A stretch of DNA of 60,000 bases from Symsagittifera roscoffensis (GCF_963678635.1 NC_087065.1:17995623-18055622), one strand, 5' to 3'; shown: positions 1-12,832, numbered from the stretch's first letter. Numbers and translations are program-made. Notes: a model not told the origin generated them from the letters alone.

Positions 1-490
1 GTGTTTGTTGTTTGCTGCAACTGTTTTATAACTTAGCTTCGCGTGCTTTTTAGTGAATAATAGTTTGAAGTGACTCATCTTTGAGTTTCGAAACGCGTTT
101 GTACAAAAATCAACGACGATGATGATAAACCTGACGACAACAAAAACTTCATGTGCGAGATATGGGAGATCTTTTCAAGAGTGAGTACCTGGCGTTCAAA
201 TTTGGGCGTGTACAAAAACTTCCCAGGAACGAGTTACGACTCTCTTCAAACTCTGGCGGTTTCTGAGAAATGATCGAATTCGTGCACGGAAAAATGATAT
301 ACCGAAGCTAGCATGCTGCTCTGAAGTTGACCAATGATCATCTTCAAATCCGAAAACTTTCCCGTGAACAAAAGACAGTTTCAGCAGAAATTATTCTTAT
401 AACGAAAGAGCTGATATTGGTATCGTTGGCTAGAGAATCTTTGTTATGTTTGAAGAACTTCATATAAAAATAGTTCTTGCCTGATTTCAG
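1..490 (+). other. Intron upstream of the first visible DLK exon
   Basis: No kinase N-lobe, catalytic-loop (HRDLK) or other recognisable coding segment was found on either strand. The stretch ends in a 3' splice acceptor (TTTCAG, ending at 490), so it is read as the intron preceding the exon at 491. Confidence 0.6.
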
Positions 491-3400
491 CTGTCTGATT
501 GGAGAGCAGAATCAGATCAAACTGATAGACTTCGGCAACAGCAAGCAACTGTCGGGCGACAACAGCCACGAACACATGAGTTTCTCGGGAACATTCGCCT
601 GGATGGCACCCGAAGTTATTCGGAACGAGAAGTGCAACGAAAGAGTAGATGTCTGGTGAGTCATAATTTTGGATGGATTTTATAGCCTTGAAAATAACTC
701 TAACTTTTTATGCAGATCTTCCTGAACATCAATGATTTTACGTAAAGAGATAATATTATTCGACTTCTTTTTAGATCAATCTTATTATTACTTAAATATC
801 TATTAGTTTGAAAGTATACCAAGTGGCGAAAATTTTTACCGACAAGAAACCAAAATTAGATCTACCTCAAAACAATACCAATACAGCGCTGCAAAATCGA
901 ATGGTTTTTCATATTGAATGTTGCATCGTAAAAATATAGTTCGTTTTCACGAAAGGTTGTTTTGTCGAGTTTTTTATCGGCTATCTTCTTTGATCTGTGT
1001 TTTCATGTCTCATATCTCGAATTGGAACACGAACCTTTAGAACATTTTGCAACTTCATGGTCGGTTAAAAAGTTCTTTGTTCCTAGGTCTATCATTCTTT
1101 ATGTGTGATAAGACCCCTTATCTTCAAAGCTTTTCCTGCAACCAACCCCTTGAAATTCGCCGAAATGTTTTGTTGACTTCTATTTGAAGGACCAATCCCT
1201 CATGACATTTTTTGAAGCGGGCAGAGCGACACGGTTAATTTGAAAGAAGCATTTGAAGTTGCCCCAAATTCTTCTAAATATCGCCGGCTGAAAATGATTT
1301 GTTTTCTATTCCTAGTGTTTGCTCACAAGTTTTCAGAAGTATTTCACCGCTGAATTTCTGACTATTCTGTGACTTTGAACACTCAAATTTTATAATGACC
1401 GCTTTTTCGTTTGTTTCAAACGGCGGCAATCTGGGTAAACTGGTCTAAAAATAAACCATTTGTTTTGGAGCCCAAAAAGAGTTCATTTTATTTCTTCCAG
1501 ATTTTTGTGCCCCTTTATGCGTCAAATTGTCTTTGAACAATCCGTTATGCGGTTTAGACTTAGCGTGGGCTTTCAACATTTCCTCTTAATAATAATGTTT
1601 ATAAAACAGGTCAAAGTGAAAACTTTTTCTCTTGTAGCCTTCAGCATATTTATTTCCTTTTCCGCTGGTAGACTTGAGTGTTTGAAGAAATCTGGCCTCA
1701 GGGGCTCTTAGCAATTTGTGATTTGGACGGCTTGAGAATAATAAGACATTGGTTCTAACTATAAACTGGGAGATTCTGTATCATATATCTGTATCATAAA
1801 ATGGCGAGACTTGAGACAAATTTACGGTTCTTTGAACAATTGCGGTTTCATTTTCATGTCTGTTTGTGAGGGAGGAGATTTAGAAGTAGTGCTGATTTAA
1901 ATTATGTCAAAAAAAACAACAAACGAATATTGAAACGCGTTTTTCTCAAATTGGGTTAAGATTGGAAAAAAAGTGAAGAGCGCTAGAGTTGCTTAAAATT
2001 TCACCAGAATGATTATGGTGCAATTTTTTTTACCGAAATACTCAAACAAAGTTTTACCACAAAAATGTGTCATTTTGCCTTTTTCGATTTAATCAAGAAC
2101 AACGCTGAGAATACAAAGCTAAGTTGATGACAAAATTATATCTTAAGAAGTCTCTTACACAGCCCCATAAAGTTCTAGAAAGATAAAATCTGTATGAAAG
2201 AATATATTGTTGGTTGATAGGTCATTTGTACTATATAAAAATTTAAATCTTTGAATAAAATCAAAATCAAGCTTATCTCAAATTTTTGAAAGTCTTACAC
2301 TTCGAAAAATTTGTTGACCTGTGTAAGAAAGTTCTTTTGATCCATTTTTCTCATCAATTAAGTTGGTAGTTTCAGCGTAATTCTTGATTAATTAAAAAAT
2401 CCAAAATGACACATTTTTGGTATGATTTTGCATCAGAATTTTAGGGGAAAATTGCATCATTATATTTCTGATAAAATGCTAAACAATTTTTTTTGTCTAA
2501 TCGTAACCCAGTTTGAGAAAAACTCTAAACACATTTGAAATTTCAAGTTTACGTTGTGTCCGATTAGTTTAAATCAGCACTGCCGTTTTTACAAAAATCA
2601 AATAGCGGTGACGCAACTAGTAAAGAGCAAAATTGTTTAGAAGAACCCTAGAAAGTCCTGGAGTAGTGCTTGTTTAAAAGAATGAATAAAATTTTCAAAA
2701 AAAAGAAAATATTTTAAACTTTGAAGATCATTAACCAAAAAGCTATGTAAAAATCGAAGTTATTTTTTCGCATATAGCAAATTGTTAAATAGACCAAATA
2801 GCAAGCTTCATTTGATTTCGGACTGATTTATAAGACGAGTTAAATCTCCGCTTACGCGTTGTTACCTCGAACTATATCGCGCGTTAGTTATCCCAAATTT
2901 ACAATTTTCAAACCGCCATTACTTTATGAAAAATAATCACAAGTGAAATATCTTTTGAATTTTGAGCTCAGGAGAACAATACTTTTCAGCTGATATTTAA
3001 AAAATTTCGTCAAAATTTCCTAATCGAAAAGTCGAAATTTGTCTGGAGAAAAAAAAACTAATATTCCGCCACTTTCTTCAAAAGTCAGAAAAATAAAAAT
3101 TTTCAAGTTACTCACGAGCACAAATATTCCGCCACTTTCTTCGGAAGTCAGGAAAACAAAAAATTTCCAAGTTACTCACTCGCTTTTTTTCTAAGATTAG
3201 ACTAAAATACAATTCTTTGTTTTTCCCGACACAGAGAAATTTTTTTGGACGTTTTTAAAGTCGATCGAATCCCGACTGGAAGAACTTAACATGCTATACT
3301 TAATATGTTGTACCAATTGACCAATTCAGATAACTTTTTGTAGCACGAGACTTTGCGTGAAAAAAAAGCAGCTGAGACACACGAACCAAAATTTCCTGTC

Positions 3401-6400
3401 CACTTTCAGTGGTCGAAACAACCACTAACATGCTTTTGACTTTTCCAACTTCGTTCTTAATCGCAAGAATTCTCAGACGTACACCACCTTGATTAGCTCA
3501 ACGGATCGTCGCACTTAAGTCAGAATAACATTTTCTTTTCGTGCAACTTTTTCATAGAGCAATTGGATCATATCTATGATTTAACGTTCTCTTCATCTAT
3601 AACTTCGTCTTTCTCTCTTTCTGCAGGTCGTATGGTGTAGTGTTGTGGGAGTTGGTTACAAGACAGGTGCCCTACTGTGGCGTGGACTCCAGTGCCATCA
3701 TCTGGGGAGTGGGCAGCAACAGACTCTCCCTCCCCATACCCAACACCACTCCACCCCCACTCAAGATGCTGCTGAATCAGTGCTGGTGAGCGAATAATTC
3801 ACATATATAACTTTGTGTATTTACTTCTATGCAGTACTTAACTCAGAGGACGGGGTTCAAAACTGACAGGAGGCTGGAATTTTCTCGGACCAAAAAGGCG
3901 TTTTTCATTGGAAGGGGAGGGGTGCAAAAATATCATAACATGCAAAATTGTTCAGAAAGTTGTCTTGAAAAACATTGTCTTCATTTTTTCCTGTTAGTTT
4001 ACTAGATATAGATGAATCAGATATGGCAGAAATCTAATAAATAAATGCCATTCCTGCTAACCTTAGTCATATCTTCTAATATTGTCTCGCCAAAAAAAAA
4101 CTTTTTAATCTTTAGACTTTCAAATATAGGATTCCAAATGTGATATTAGTAAATGTCCTTGATTTTGTTTTATAATTAGGAATTACTTTTTGCTGAAAGT
4201 TTTTTTTGTCGATATCATTCATGACTTCGTGAAGATAGTTAGACGTTAATGAACTTTAACGAGTTTTTCAAATAATGCAATCCATCGATTCTTCCCTGGC
4301 TGATTGCAGAAGAGTAACGCTTATTCAAAAGTCTGAGCCTACTTTTAACATTATTCGCTGCGGTCAAACTGACATATTTTCACTCTGTTCAAAAATGTCA
4401 ATAAATTCAATTAGCTGTTTTTCCTTAGCAACCCAGTTCAATTTTACGACAATCCATAATTTTCCACGGCGCATTTCAGTCCAAAAATTGGCACACACAT
4501 TTCAAAATAGCATCGTCCCTTTTTCTCTCTTTTCTATCAATTGAATTTGGGAATGTGAATCAATAATCTGCAATATATTGTGGTTGTGTGTGTGTGTGTG
4601 GCTTCCTTAATTGGAGTGTCTTTGTTGTCATTGATTTTCACCCACGCTTTACCCCACCCGCAATCACCACTATTTCTTTTTACCTCTTTCCTTACACTTT
4701 TTTCTCGCTTTAATTTTCTAAACTACCACAGCACAGCCAGTGCTGCATGTTTTGTATCATGTGCGGTCGTGGCCAAGTTGAAATTTGGCCTTCGGGGAGG
4801 ATGCAATCAAAGATAGTAGAAACAGACAGCAAATGAAATAGAAGGAAAACATAGAGCGAACGAATTTTGAAAAGGACAAAAATTAGGTAATAATTTAGGC
4901 CTAAATATAACAAAACTTGATCTTATTAAGAATTTAGAAAATTTGGCGAAACAGATTTCCAATTTCAAAAACTTGGCATGATTTTTTTCTGAACTAAATT
5001 TTTAAATTATTTTTTACTTTGTTCCTTTATTTTTTTAATTTGGAACAGCTATTTCGGCTAATTGAAGTTCTGCTGGATAAACATGTGTTTAAATCTTCAT
5101 CGTATCTTTTCCTATTTAAATCCAATGGACTAAAAAGTCTTTCACTTCAATTTGGGCCCAAGTTGGCGCTGTGAAAGCAATTCATCATCTAAATTCCCTA
5201 GACTACAAAAAGCCCCAAGATAATTTTCCTTTCCTATCCATTTTTCAGTCACATGTGTCCATGTGTAGTCAGAAATGTAAAAAAAAACATCTCTGAAAAG
5301 AAACAGACTGATTGAATGGTCAAAAGTAAACGATTTTTCTACAATTTTCTTTAATCTTTTTTACTACGTTAGACAAGTACCTGGTAAAATGAGTTACGCA
5401 TCGCACGCGAGCCTATTTTTAAACTAATCAATAACTGTCTTTTTTTCTTGCCATATCGTGCTTTCAAGTCAAATATACCAGGGGTTTGTCAAAATCAGAC
5501 CCCTTGAGATCGGAATTATCAACCAACAAATTTTTACCCATTGTGCTACTATTGGTAGCAATAAAAGCTTTTTGTAATCGCCAGGGTAAAAGCTTTTTGC
5601 AATCTATTCAAATGAAGAGACATGCATAGTAATGTAATTTAGCAAGACATTACCTTTCCTGAAGTCCCGCCTTGTGTAGTAAATTCCCGCCCTATCCGTT
5701 TATTACTCCAAAAATCTAGGACTTAATTCCGTCGTAGTAGAAATAGAATATATCCTGACTCAGGGCTAAAAATAACAAAGATGCATAAAGATACACGCCC
5801 AACCCTGGTTTTCCGGAAATAATTTTGTTCTCTGCCAAAAAATAGGAATAAAAAACTAATGACGTATAAATGCAGTGCAACCAATCATTGTTCCGACCAC
5901 ATAACAGGGCGTACACAGAAAAACGTCAGGTGGGGTCGAGTATTATATCATACTTAAGTTCTTCAACTTGTAACTTGGGTTGCAGCAAAAAAAGGTTGAA
6001 TTTTTATATTTTTTTTGTTCGACCTCCAGGGTTGTATGATAAATTATCAGGTACCAATTGACAATCAAGCAAAAAATTAACGTGCGAATCGATTGAGACG
6101 TGCTATTGGCTGCAAGCAGGGGCGGATTTAGGAGGGTGGGGGTTTGGGCGGACGCCCCGTTCCCTCGGGGATTCGACCTCCTGTCGAACAAAGGGTCCCC
6201 CTTTGTTACATTTTACGAAATCCGACCCTTTTGGCTGGCCGACCCTAAATTTTTTCTAATGGCGCCTTTTGAAATTTTTTCAGAAATTGTTTGACCTGCT
6301 TTTAAGGTCAAAAAACGGCGTTTTTGACCTGTTTTTCAAAAATTTGCATGCGGTGCAAAATTGGAAAATGCGCCCCCTCCCCTTCGAGAAAATCCTAGGT

Positions 6401-9400
6401 CCGTTCTAATAAAAAAAATTAAGTGTGATCGGAACATAGTGCTTTTTTTTCAGAAGCTGGCTGTTTTTGTTCGAAAGAACGACAGCCAAAATCTATTTTT
6501 ATATCTATTTAATTTATATATCTCTCTTCGGGTGTGGATTCGTTTGCTACTCTACTCTTCCCAAGCCGCTTGACCAAAATGAATAATTTTTGCACAATGA
6601 TCGGTATCCATCCTGGTGCAGGACCTTTTTTATTGTCTCAATGATTGGAAAAAAGGGCAAAAATTGGAAGTTAGTGAGTTCTACTTTTCCTTTGCGTGTT
6701 GATTTCCCTTAAATGCTTAGAAATAAATACATGCGTCCTTTTTACCTGATTTAAATTACTTTCAGTTTCAGTTAAAGCCCAAAAGAATTGGATCAATCTA
6801 ATATTAGTTCTAATATTAGTACTAATTTTAGTACTAATATTAGAACTAAAATTGTAATTCAATTTTTGAATTAAGTGAACAAGAAACAAAACTGTGAAGA
6901 ATGAAGAATTCCAAAATTAACACGTAGAAACTACTTTTACTAGAGATCTATTCGAAAATTTTTAGGCAAAAAAATACTTAGGTTCAGAAATATATATTAG
7001 TTCAAGATCAAACATAAGGTCGCGCCGTTCGCAACATCTGGGTTGGTCGGACTTGGCTGCAAATCAACTTGGAGATTATTTGAGCACGCAAGATTATCTC
7101 ACCGCATACGCGTGAATAGAAAACTGGAAATTATAGTGCGCATTTAATTATCCTACTTAACATTTTATTCAATCTACTCGAGTTATTTAAATTTAGGCAA
7201 CTGCATCTCAAGTTATGTTTTTTTTCAGGCGCCAAAACTACAAGGAGCGTCCTTCTTTCGCCCAAATCTTGCTGCACATAGATATCTGGGCTGTGGATTT
7301 CGTGCAGACCCCGTACCAGACGCTGGTGGACAAACAAGCCTCGTGGAGGGGGGAGTTGAAGGAGGCATTTGAGAGAATCAACAAAGAGGGTGGGGGTATC
7401 CTGGAACTGCAGCGGATGGACAATGAGATTGTAAACCAGCACAGAAATGAACTTAAGTGAGCATCAAAACAATGAAATTTTGACCGAAAAAAATTCAATA
7501 TCAAGTGGGCTTACGAATCGATTTGATGCATGTTAGCTCTTTTTAACGACAGCATAATGAGATTTGTTTTCCCACTTGTTTTTTTTGGTCACGTTTTAAA
7601 TTTTTTTTCAGAACTATAATCACTCTTGGACTTGAAGAAGAATTTAAATCTAGCGAAGAAAATGAAGCGTAGCATATGCTGCTGATTTCATATCAATCAG
7701 TTTTGTGTGCCAATGGGAAAAATTCAAAAAAAATCAAAAAAAAAACTCAATTTAAGCAGTTCAAGCTCAAATATGATCATTTTTCAGACGACGCCCACCG
7801 CGATTGCATAAATTTTGACTCTAATCTAAAAAATTATTTAAAAAATTTATTTTTATAATCCTAACTATTGATAAACAAAAAATTGGTTTGATAATCAAGA
7901 ACAAAATATGGTTATTTTAATCTTATAATCTAAGATTCCAGGCGGAAAAATTGGTATGTTAGTTGAAATGGAATCAAATGTGAGGTTTTTCCAGGCAGGC
8001 ACAGGATGTGAGGACTTGTTATGAAGAGAAACTGACTCGTGCAAACACTCTCATGACAGAACTTCAGACTGTGTTGGTTGAGCTAGAACACAGGGAGCAA
8101 ATACTCAAGAAGTAAGCAGCCTTATCCATTAATAATTACTCATTCTTGACAAGTTTTTTGAAGATTTAAAATTACATCTTGTCATTCGTCGATTCTTGTA
8201 GAAAATCATAGCCGAAAAATACTATCATAACTAAACAAAATGAAAGAAATCCCAAAAATAAAAATAAACAAAATTTTGCTTAGGAAAGAGAAGGAAGTTG
8301 AGAGTATATTGAAGTTGAAGAAGACTACAAAATCGTCCATTGCTCAACTGGACAAGCTAATGCAGCAACAGGCGCAGGCCACCAGGGAAAAATCACCGGT
8401 TAAAGTTTCTCCCGAGGTCACATCTCAGACATTAAACGACATTCACCGTCGGAGGTGTCATACCGTAAACAACAATCTTCGTGAAACCGACGAGAGCCCC
8501 AAAAACCGACTGTTTCCTAAAATGACAGCCAGTACACTGTGGAATTTAAATTTGACCCCAACTAGAACGCGAGCTCGAAAGTCGTTGCGAATCAATATGT
8601 TCAAACGTGAACAACAACGAGCGAGTATGACAACATCTTCAAAATCCGAGAAACCTTCTAGACGAACCCGCAGTTTGGATCCTTCGTCGCCATTGGTGAA
8701 TAATCACCAATACCTAAACAACCAGCAAAATCTAAACCAATCACAAACGAGTAGCATGCTGACGTCATCAATGAGTAGCGCGGCATACCATCATCAGAAG
8801 TCATCGTCGTTAGTTGGTTCAGCCAAACAACAAATCACAAGGAAAGCGAGCAACACACTATTGGTCAACCACTCTGACCAATCACTGGCCAGTGAGTTAG
8901 ACGAGGGTTGCTATCACAACAGAACTTCGTGTTACAAACAGTCGTGCAGGTCAAGACATTTGAGCAGTTGCAGCAATAAAGACATGGCACTCGCGAATTG
9001 GTCACACACTGTCAGAAATGCCTTTTTGTCCACTAGTCTAGACAGGTACGCACAACTTTTATCCTTTTTGCTATAAAACTTATTGTAAATAAAAATATAT
9101 TGTACGTATTTTGATAAAAACGAACCCAAGGTCTCAATAAACTAAGTGGGAGCAAGGTCGTATCCAACTTTTTTGCGAGGGCGACAGATTATCAAAACAA
9201 GTTTCTTGACAAATTTCTTGGCATTTTTCTCGACCAAATTGATAACCAGATTTATCGACCAGGTTTTCTCGGCCTCAGAGTTAGTATGTATAGGCGTTTT
9301 TAGAAAACCTTTTTAAATTGGTCAACCGAAAATGGATGTTATGAAAATACCACATAAGAGTTTCTGGACTTATGCCCAATATTCTTCTTGACATCAAATT

Positions 9401-10710
9401 TAGTCCCTCTCAACATCTCGGGAAGCGACTGCTGAACTGAGCCAAATTTTTAATCACTAAGTAATTTTTAATCATAATTTCAGATAAATCGCATCTCGCG
9501 AAGGAAGAACCCAAAAAATCGGTTGTTGTAACGAATTTTGAAAATTAGTGAGAGTGTATGTTGTTTAGATCGAAGTTTACAAACCTGAAGCAGAACTTAA
9601 ACGAAAACCGTCTTCGCAGAATATCCCGAAGCCTGTCAAATTTACAGCAAGAACTTGACGAGGAGATAGCCGAATGCTCGCGAAGAACAGAATCGACTAA
9701 AAGCTCAGCTAACAGGCTCTTTGATAAGTCTATTTGTCAACCAATGAGAAAAGAGGATAATTCGGACTACAAAAACAATCTATTCCGAGAAGCGAGGGGA
9801 AATTCGGGTAAATTGGACTCTGAATTGAAGCCGGCTCGTCAGGACTGCTGTTGTGCATGTAACTGTCACGATGCAACTTCCTCCCAATCGCACCGTCGGC
9901 GAACTACTTCTGTAAGTGTTTCAAAAATCTTAGCATAAAAATCCAAAAATCACTTTTTGGAGCGGAGGTTTTGTTTTACAGTTGTTCTAGAGGGGGGGGG
10001 GGGGGGGTGTTGAAGTTGGCGATTACTTTAATATTATTAATTTTAATTTTGGATAATCTAAATAACTTTTTTTAGGCAAACTACCACGACATCAGTCACA
10101 ATGCAGTAGTTTCACCTGTTTCAAGTCGATCTGCATCTACATTCAACAAAATGTAAGTTACCATAGCTGCACTCAAGTATAACGCGTGTAGTAAACATTA
10201 AAAAGAAACACTTTTGTTCCAAATATCCCGGACAAAAAACATAATCGCACAGAAAACCTTCTCCCATGCCTCAGTCAGCAAACATTAAGCAACAGAAGAA
10301 AGTTATTTTAAACTGTTACCCAAGTAAAAAGTTGCACTGGTTTGATTTAATTTTTTAAATTGAAAACTGTCACAAAGGTCAGTTGCTACCTCCAAGTTTT
10401 ATTAAAAGCTTGTATTTGAAAAAAAAAAACGCTTAATTTGGACTAACTTTTCATGAAGTGCGGTCAAATGTCCTAGAAAAATGAACATCTCAATATCTGT
10501 TTTTTTTTCGTTTCCAGAAAAGACTCGGATCAGGCGTCGTTAACTGAGTCGGCTCCCTTTTCGTCCGAGGAAGACATTTTGGACCCTGACTGCGCCAGCG
10601 ACGACTTAGCAGAGAAGGAACTGGCAGTGAAACAATTCCTGGAAAAGATCACCTCAGAATTGTCATCCAACTCCGTGCTTACGCAGAAGTCCACTGAATA
10701 CTTGTACTAG
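491..10710 (+). CDS. MAP3K12/13-type dual leucine zipper kinase (DLK), 5' partial
   Basis: Serine/threonine MAP3K acting upstream of JNK/p38; in animals the family (DLK/LZK, fly wallenda, worm dlk-1) drives axon injury and stress signalling. Eight exons join in frame with GT-AG borders: 491-655, 3627-3785, 7229-7456, 7995-8111, 8284-9045, 9569-9911, 10076-10152 and 10518-10710 (TAG). The first exon carries the DFG motif (LIDFG), the activation segment and [10 protein letters not shown]. The second has SYGVVLWEL and the family-typical [13 protein letters not shown]. The third has [12 protein letters not shown]-like sequence (here ILLHIDIW). Exons 4-5 form a heptad coiled coil (leucine zipper region). 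Exon 5 on encodes a long Ser/Asn/Arg-rich tail with Cys-rich patches (CCCACNC in exon 6) and an acidic C-terminus. The glycine-rich loop, catalytic lysine and HRD motif must lie upstream of the window. I saw no SDGLSD motif as known from worm DLK-1L. About 680 codons are visible. Exon 6's acceptor (9567-9568) was chosen because it alone keeps phase. Confidence 0.92.
1888..2581. mobile_element. Foldback/MITE-like element in DLK intron
   Basis: The ends are inverted copies: AGTGCTGATTTAAA at 1888-1901 and its complement at 2568-2581. Further matched pairs lie inside: CTCAAATTGGGTTA near 1948 against CCAGTTTGAGAA near 2507, and an AAAATGTGTCATTTT-type block near 2062 against its complement near 2403. 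No coding capacity. A target-site duplication was not evident, so the exact ends and superfamily are open. Confidence 0.6.
3061..3183. repeat. Tandem duplication, 63-bp period
   Basis: Two adjacent units begin with ATATTCCGCCACTTTCTTC at 3061 and 3124 and end with a CAAGTTACTCAC segment. They differ at a few positions. Confidence 0.85.
6117..6403 (+). mobile_element. hAT-type MITE, right end decayed
   Basis: The element begins CAGGGGCGGATTTAGGA. It shares a GGCGGACGCC block, a GTCGAA-type block and AAAGGGTCCCCCTTTG with the copy at 36000-36434, which lies in the opposite orientation. The right end reads CCTAGGTCCG and then diverges, so the terminal inverted repeat is lost there and no target duplication remains. 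Family assignment rests on the intact copy's 8-bp target duplication. Confidence 0.7.
6805..6848. repeat. Perfect 20-bp palindrome, 4-nt spacer
   Basis: Arms 6805-6824 and 6829-6848 are exact reverse complements around ATTT. They are built from the short unit CTAATATTAGT and lie inside a DLK intron. Confidence 0.85.
7612..7672 (+). other. Candidate alternative terminal exon of DLK
   Basis: A strong polypyrimidine tract and CAG precede 7612. Joined in phase to the exon ending at 7456, it stays open for about 20 acidic codons and stops with TAG at 7670-7672. This product would end just after the kinase domain, before the coiled coil. The constitutive join 7456 to 7995 matches the family better, so this is only a candidate alternative exon. 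Confidence 0.35.
9993..10009 (+). repeat. Poly-G tract in DLK intron
   Basis: An uninterrupted G run of about 16-17 bases lies in the short intron between exons 9569-9911 and 10076-10152. Length from the assembled sequence may be unreliable. Confidence 0.8.
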
Positions 10711-10816
10711 TTATAAGTTATAAAAAAGGACTAAAACTTTCAGAGGTTGACTTATATCAATTGCAAACCCTACAGTAGTTTTCAGGTAGAGATACTGAAA
10801 TCTGTATCAAACCCCA

Positions 10817-10822
10817 AATAAA
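10817..10822 (+). terminator. Polyadenylation signal of the DLK gene
   Basis: AATAAA about 107 bp after the TAG stop at 10708-10710. A second AATAAA occurs near 11089 and could serve a longer 3' UTR. Confidence 0.6.
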
Positions 10823-12436
10823 AATCACCCTATGATAAAACAGATGATTTAATATTTGAATTTTAACTTTAATTTTTCTCCCTGATTGTAAATCATACTT
10901 AATTTTTCATCAGATGTGTCATTTTAGTTTTGATAATAAAACATTAGTTTTCATATGCACTCAATCATTTTGTCAATACAGAGAACTGAGGTCAGAACAA
11001 AAAATTTATAATCGGCTCAAGTTTCGTGTGGCCATAACAAACAAATTTTGCAAGGGACTAAAAATTGAAAAAAAAATTGACTCAGGAATAAAATAAAGCT
11101 TCGCATCACTTGCGATACAAAACAAAATTGTTCTCCAAACTGGAAATACAGGAAGAAGGAGAAGATGAAGAATTTGTTTCTCATTGTAACACATTACGTA
11201 ACATACTTCAAAATATCACAAACAACAAATTAACAGTGAATTGAAAGTCAGAGTGGACAGCTGACGAAGCCATTGGGGTTACTAATTGCTGCCCTGTTAT
11301 GATAAGCGCCTAAAACAAAAATATGATCATAATTTATAACGAGGGAAAAAGAAAAAATTAAAATTTCAATTAGTTAGTCCAGTCAAAATATTCATAGTAA
11401 GCAATCTTCTGACATTGCAGCTAGAGCCTTACACAGTCTATAAACCATGAGGATTTAATTTTTTTGAAATAGTGTAAGTTAAACCGAGCCTAGATAAATT
11501 TAGATCTCAAAACAGTTTTGGATGTTCAGGTTCTGAAAGCTAGCTAGTCAAAACACCTGCTAGCCGGTTCAACTACATAAATTGAACTTGTACATTTAGC
11601 GGTTACTGACTCTACCAATTGCGTCCCAGCCTCTCGAGCCCCCATAACACCAAAAGCATTAACTGAAGGCTAAGTGGCCAGTAGACACCGAAGTAACCCC
11701 ATTAGCAGTAACCAGTGAACAAGTTCAAATATGTTTTTTGGGTCGCAAAGCGGTTAGAAAACGAAAACTTCAAGGTGTTAAATGATAGGCATAACATACG
11801 GACACTATCTTTTTGTACAATGTATCAGTTGTGGTCATGTAAATTGCAGAAAAAATACTTGGGACTTCATTATATAGCATGAATAAGTCTCGTTTTCTTA
11901 AGCAAATCTCTGGACATCTGAAAAAGATAAACTATCGAAATTTGCGGTTGCCAGGTTGGGTTGTCAAAGTAAATTGAACAATTCAGACCACAATATTGAA
12001 AATTTAAATTGTTCAATTTGTTAAATAGTTCAATTTTCAAAATTGTGGTTTAAATTGCTCACTAAATAAGTGATGCTCTTTGTAACTCGCTTTTACATTT
12101 GTTATTTTCAAAAGCTTGAACTAGTTTGTCTTGACGCTCATCGAGAAACATGAAAGTGCTTCAAATTAGTCAATTTTTTTTGCAAAAGACTAGCCAATTG
12201 TTTTTTTTTGTTTTTTTTTTTCGCAGGAAGTAAACAAAACATTTTTTTTGAAGAGTACGAAAAAGCAAATTGATGTATGGCTGGTACAGCTACAAAAAGT
12301 ATACCGGATTGCAAATTTCGTTTGATATTCGAGCAGTATCAATCGAGTAGAAATGGTTTAGGAAAATATGGACGCAGTTTAGAAATGGTACCACATTGTT
12401 TTCTGAGCATCGTTCGCACGAAATCAGTGAAAGACG
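10823..12436. other. Intergenic AT-rich stretch
   Basis: No supported gene. A small imperfect palindrome built on TTCAATTTTCAAAATTGTGG-type sequence lies near 11985-12050. Short frames here look like chance. Confidence 0.5.
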
Positions 12437-12580
12437 TGTAAAAATACGATTTCGATAGTTTGAATTAATCCAGTGAGATAAGTAACCGTGTGTTAGAAAG
12501 TTAGTCGGAAACAATAAATTGGCGGTCAACCGAAGGTGACAGACAAACTCCGAAAGTTAAATACTAGTTAGCGCCAGACC
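12437..12580 (-). repeat. 3' LTR of the degenerate element
   Basis: 144 bp, aligned end to end with 19863-20006 with about six differences. Its upstream edge (plus strand 12578-12580) is part of a perfect hairpin, which replaces the expected polypurine tract boundary. Confidence 0.88.
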
Positions 12581-12624
12581 GGCAGTCGTAATGCTCCCCG
12601 GTCTTCTGCATTACGACTGCCGGT
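12578..12624. repeat. Perfect 17-bp hairpin at the 3' LTR border
   Basis: Arms 12578-12594 and 12608-12624 are exact complements (ACCGGCAGTCGTAATGC and its reverse complement) with a 13-nt loop. It sits where the polypurine tract of the minus-strand element should be. Confidence 0.88.
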
Positions 12625-12832
12625 GGTACTTCGGCTGGGTAATTCGGTGCTCGCACAATTCCAGGCTCATCATCGTGGTTACCAGCTTGGTCCTCAGCCA
12701 ATCTCAGTGGGTGTCGCCTGTTTTTCCGATCGTAATTTGTATCAGATCGGATTCCCTAGTTCGTATCCATGGGCTCTGGCATTGCTTGGGCGTTTGGGTC
12801 TCGTTCTTCTAAACAGGCAGATTTTGAACGTA

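Larger units (their letters stand above)
656..3626 (+). other. DLK intron with repeats
   Basis: This 3-kb intron has donor GTGAGT at 656 and acceptor CTGCAG ending at 3626. It holds a long imperfect inverted-repeat element (1888-2581) and a 63-bp tandem duplication (3061-3183). No exon-like reading frame was found in the rest. Confidence 0.8.
3786..7228 (+). other. DLK intron with MITE and palindrome
   Basis: The intron runs from donor GTGAGC at 3786 to the acceptor ending at 7228. It contains a short TG microsatellite near 4584, a hAT-type MITE (6117-6403) and a perfect AT-rich palindrome (6805-6848). The remaining short frames look non-coding. Confidence 0.75.

Noticed and set aside
8932-9129. 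Minus-strand frame across DLK exon 5
   Set aside because: Shadow of the plus-strand exon; no family resemblance.
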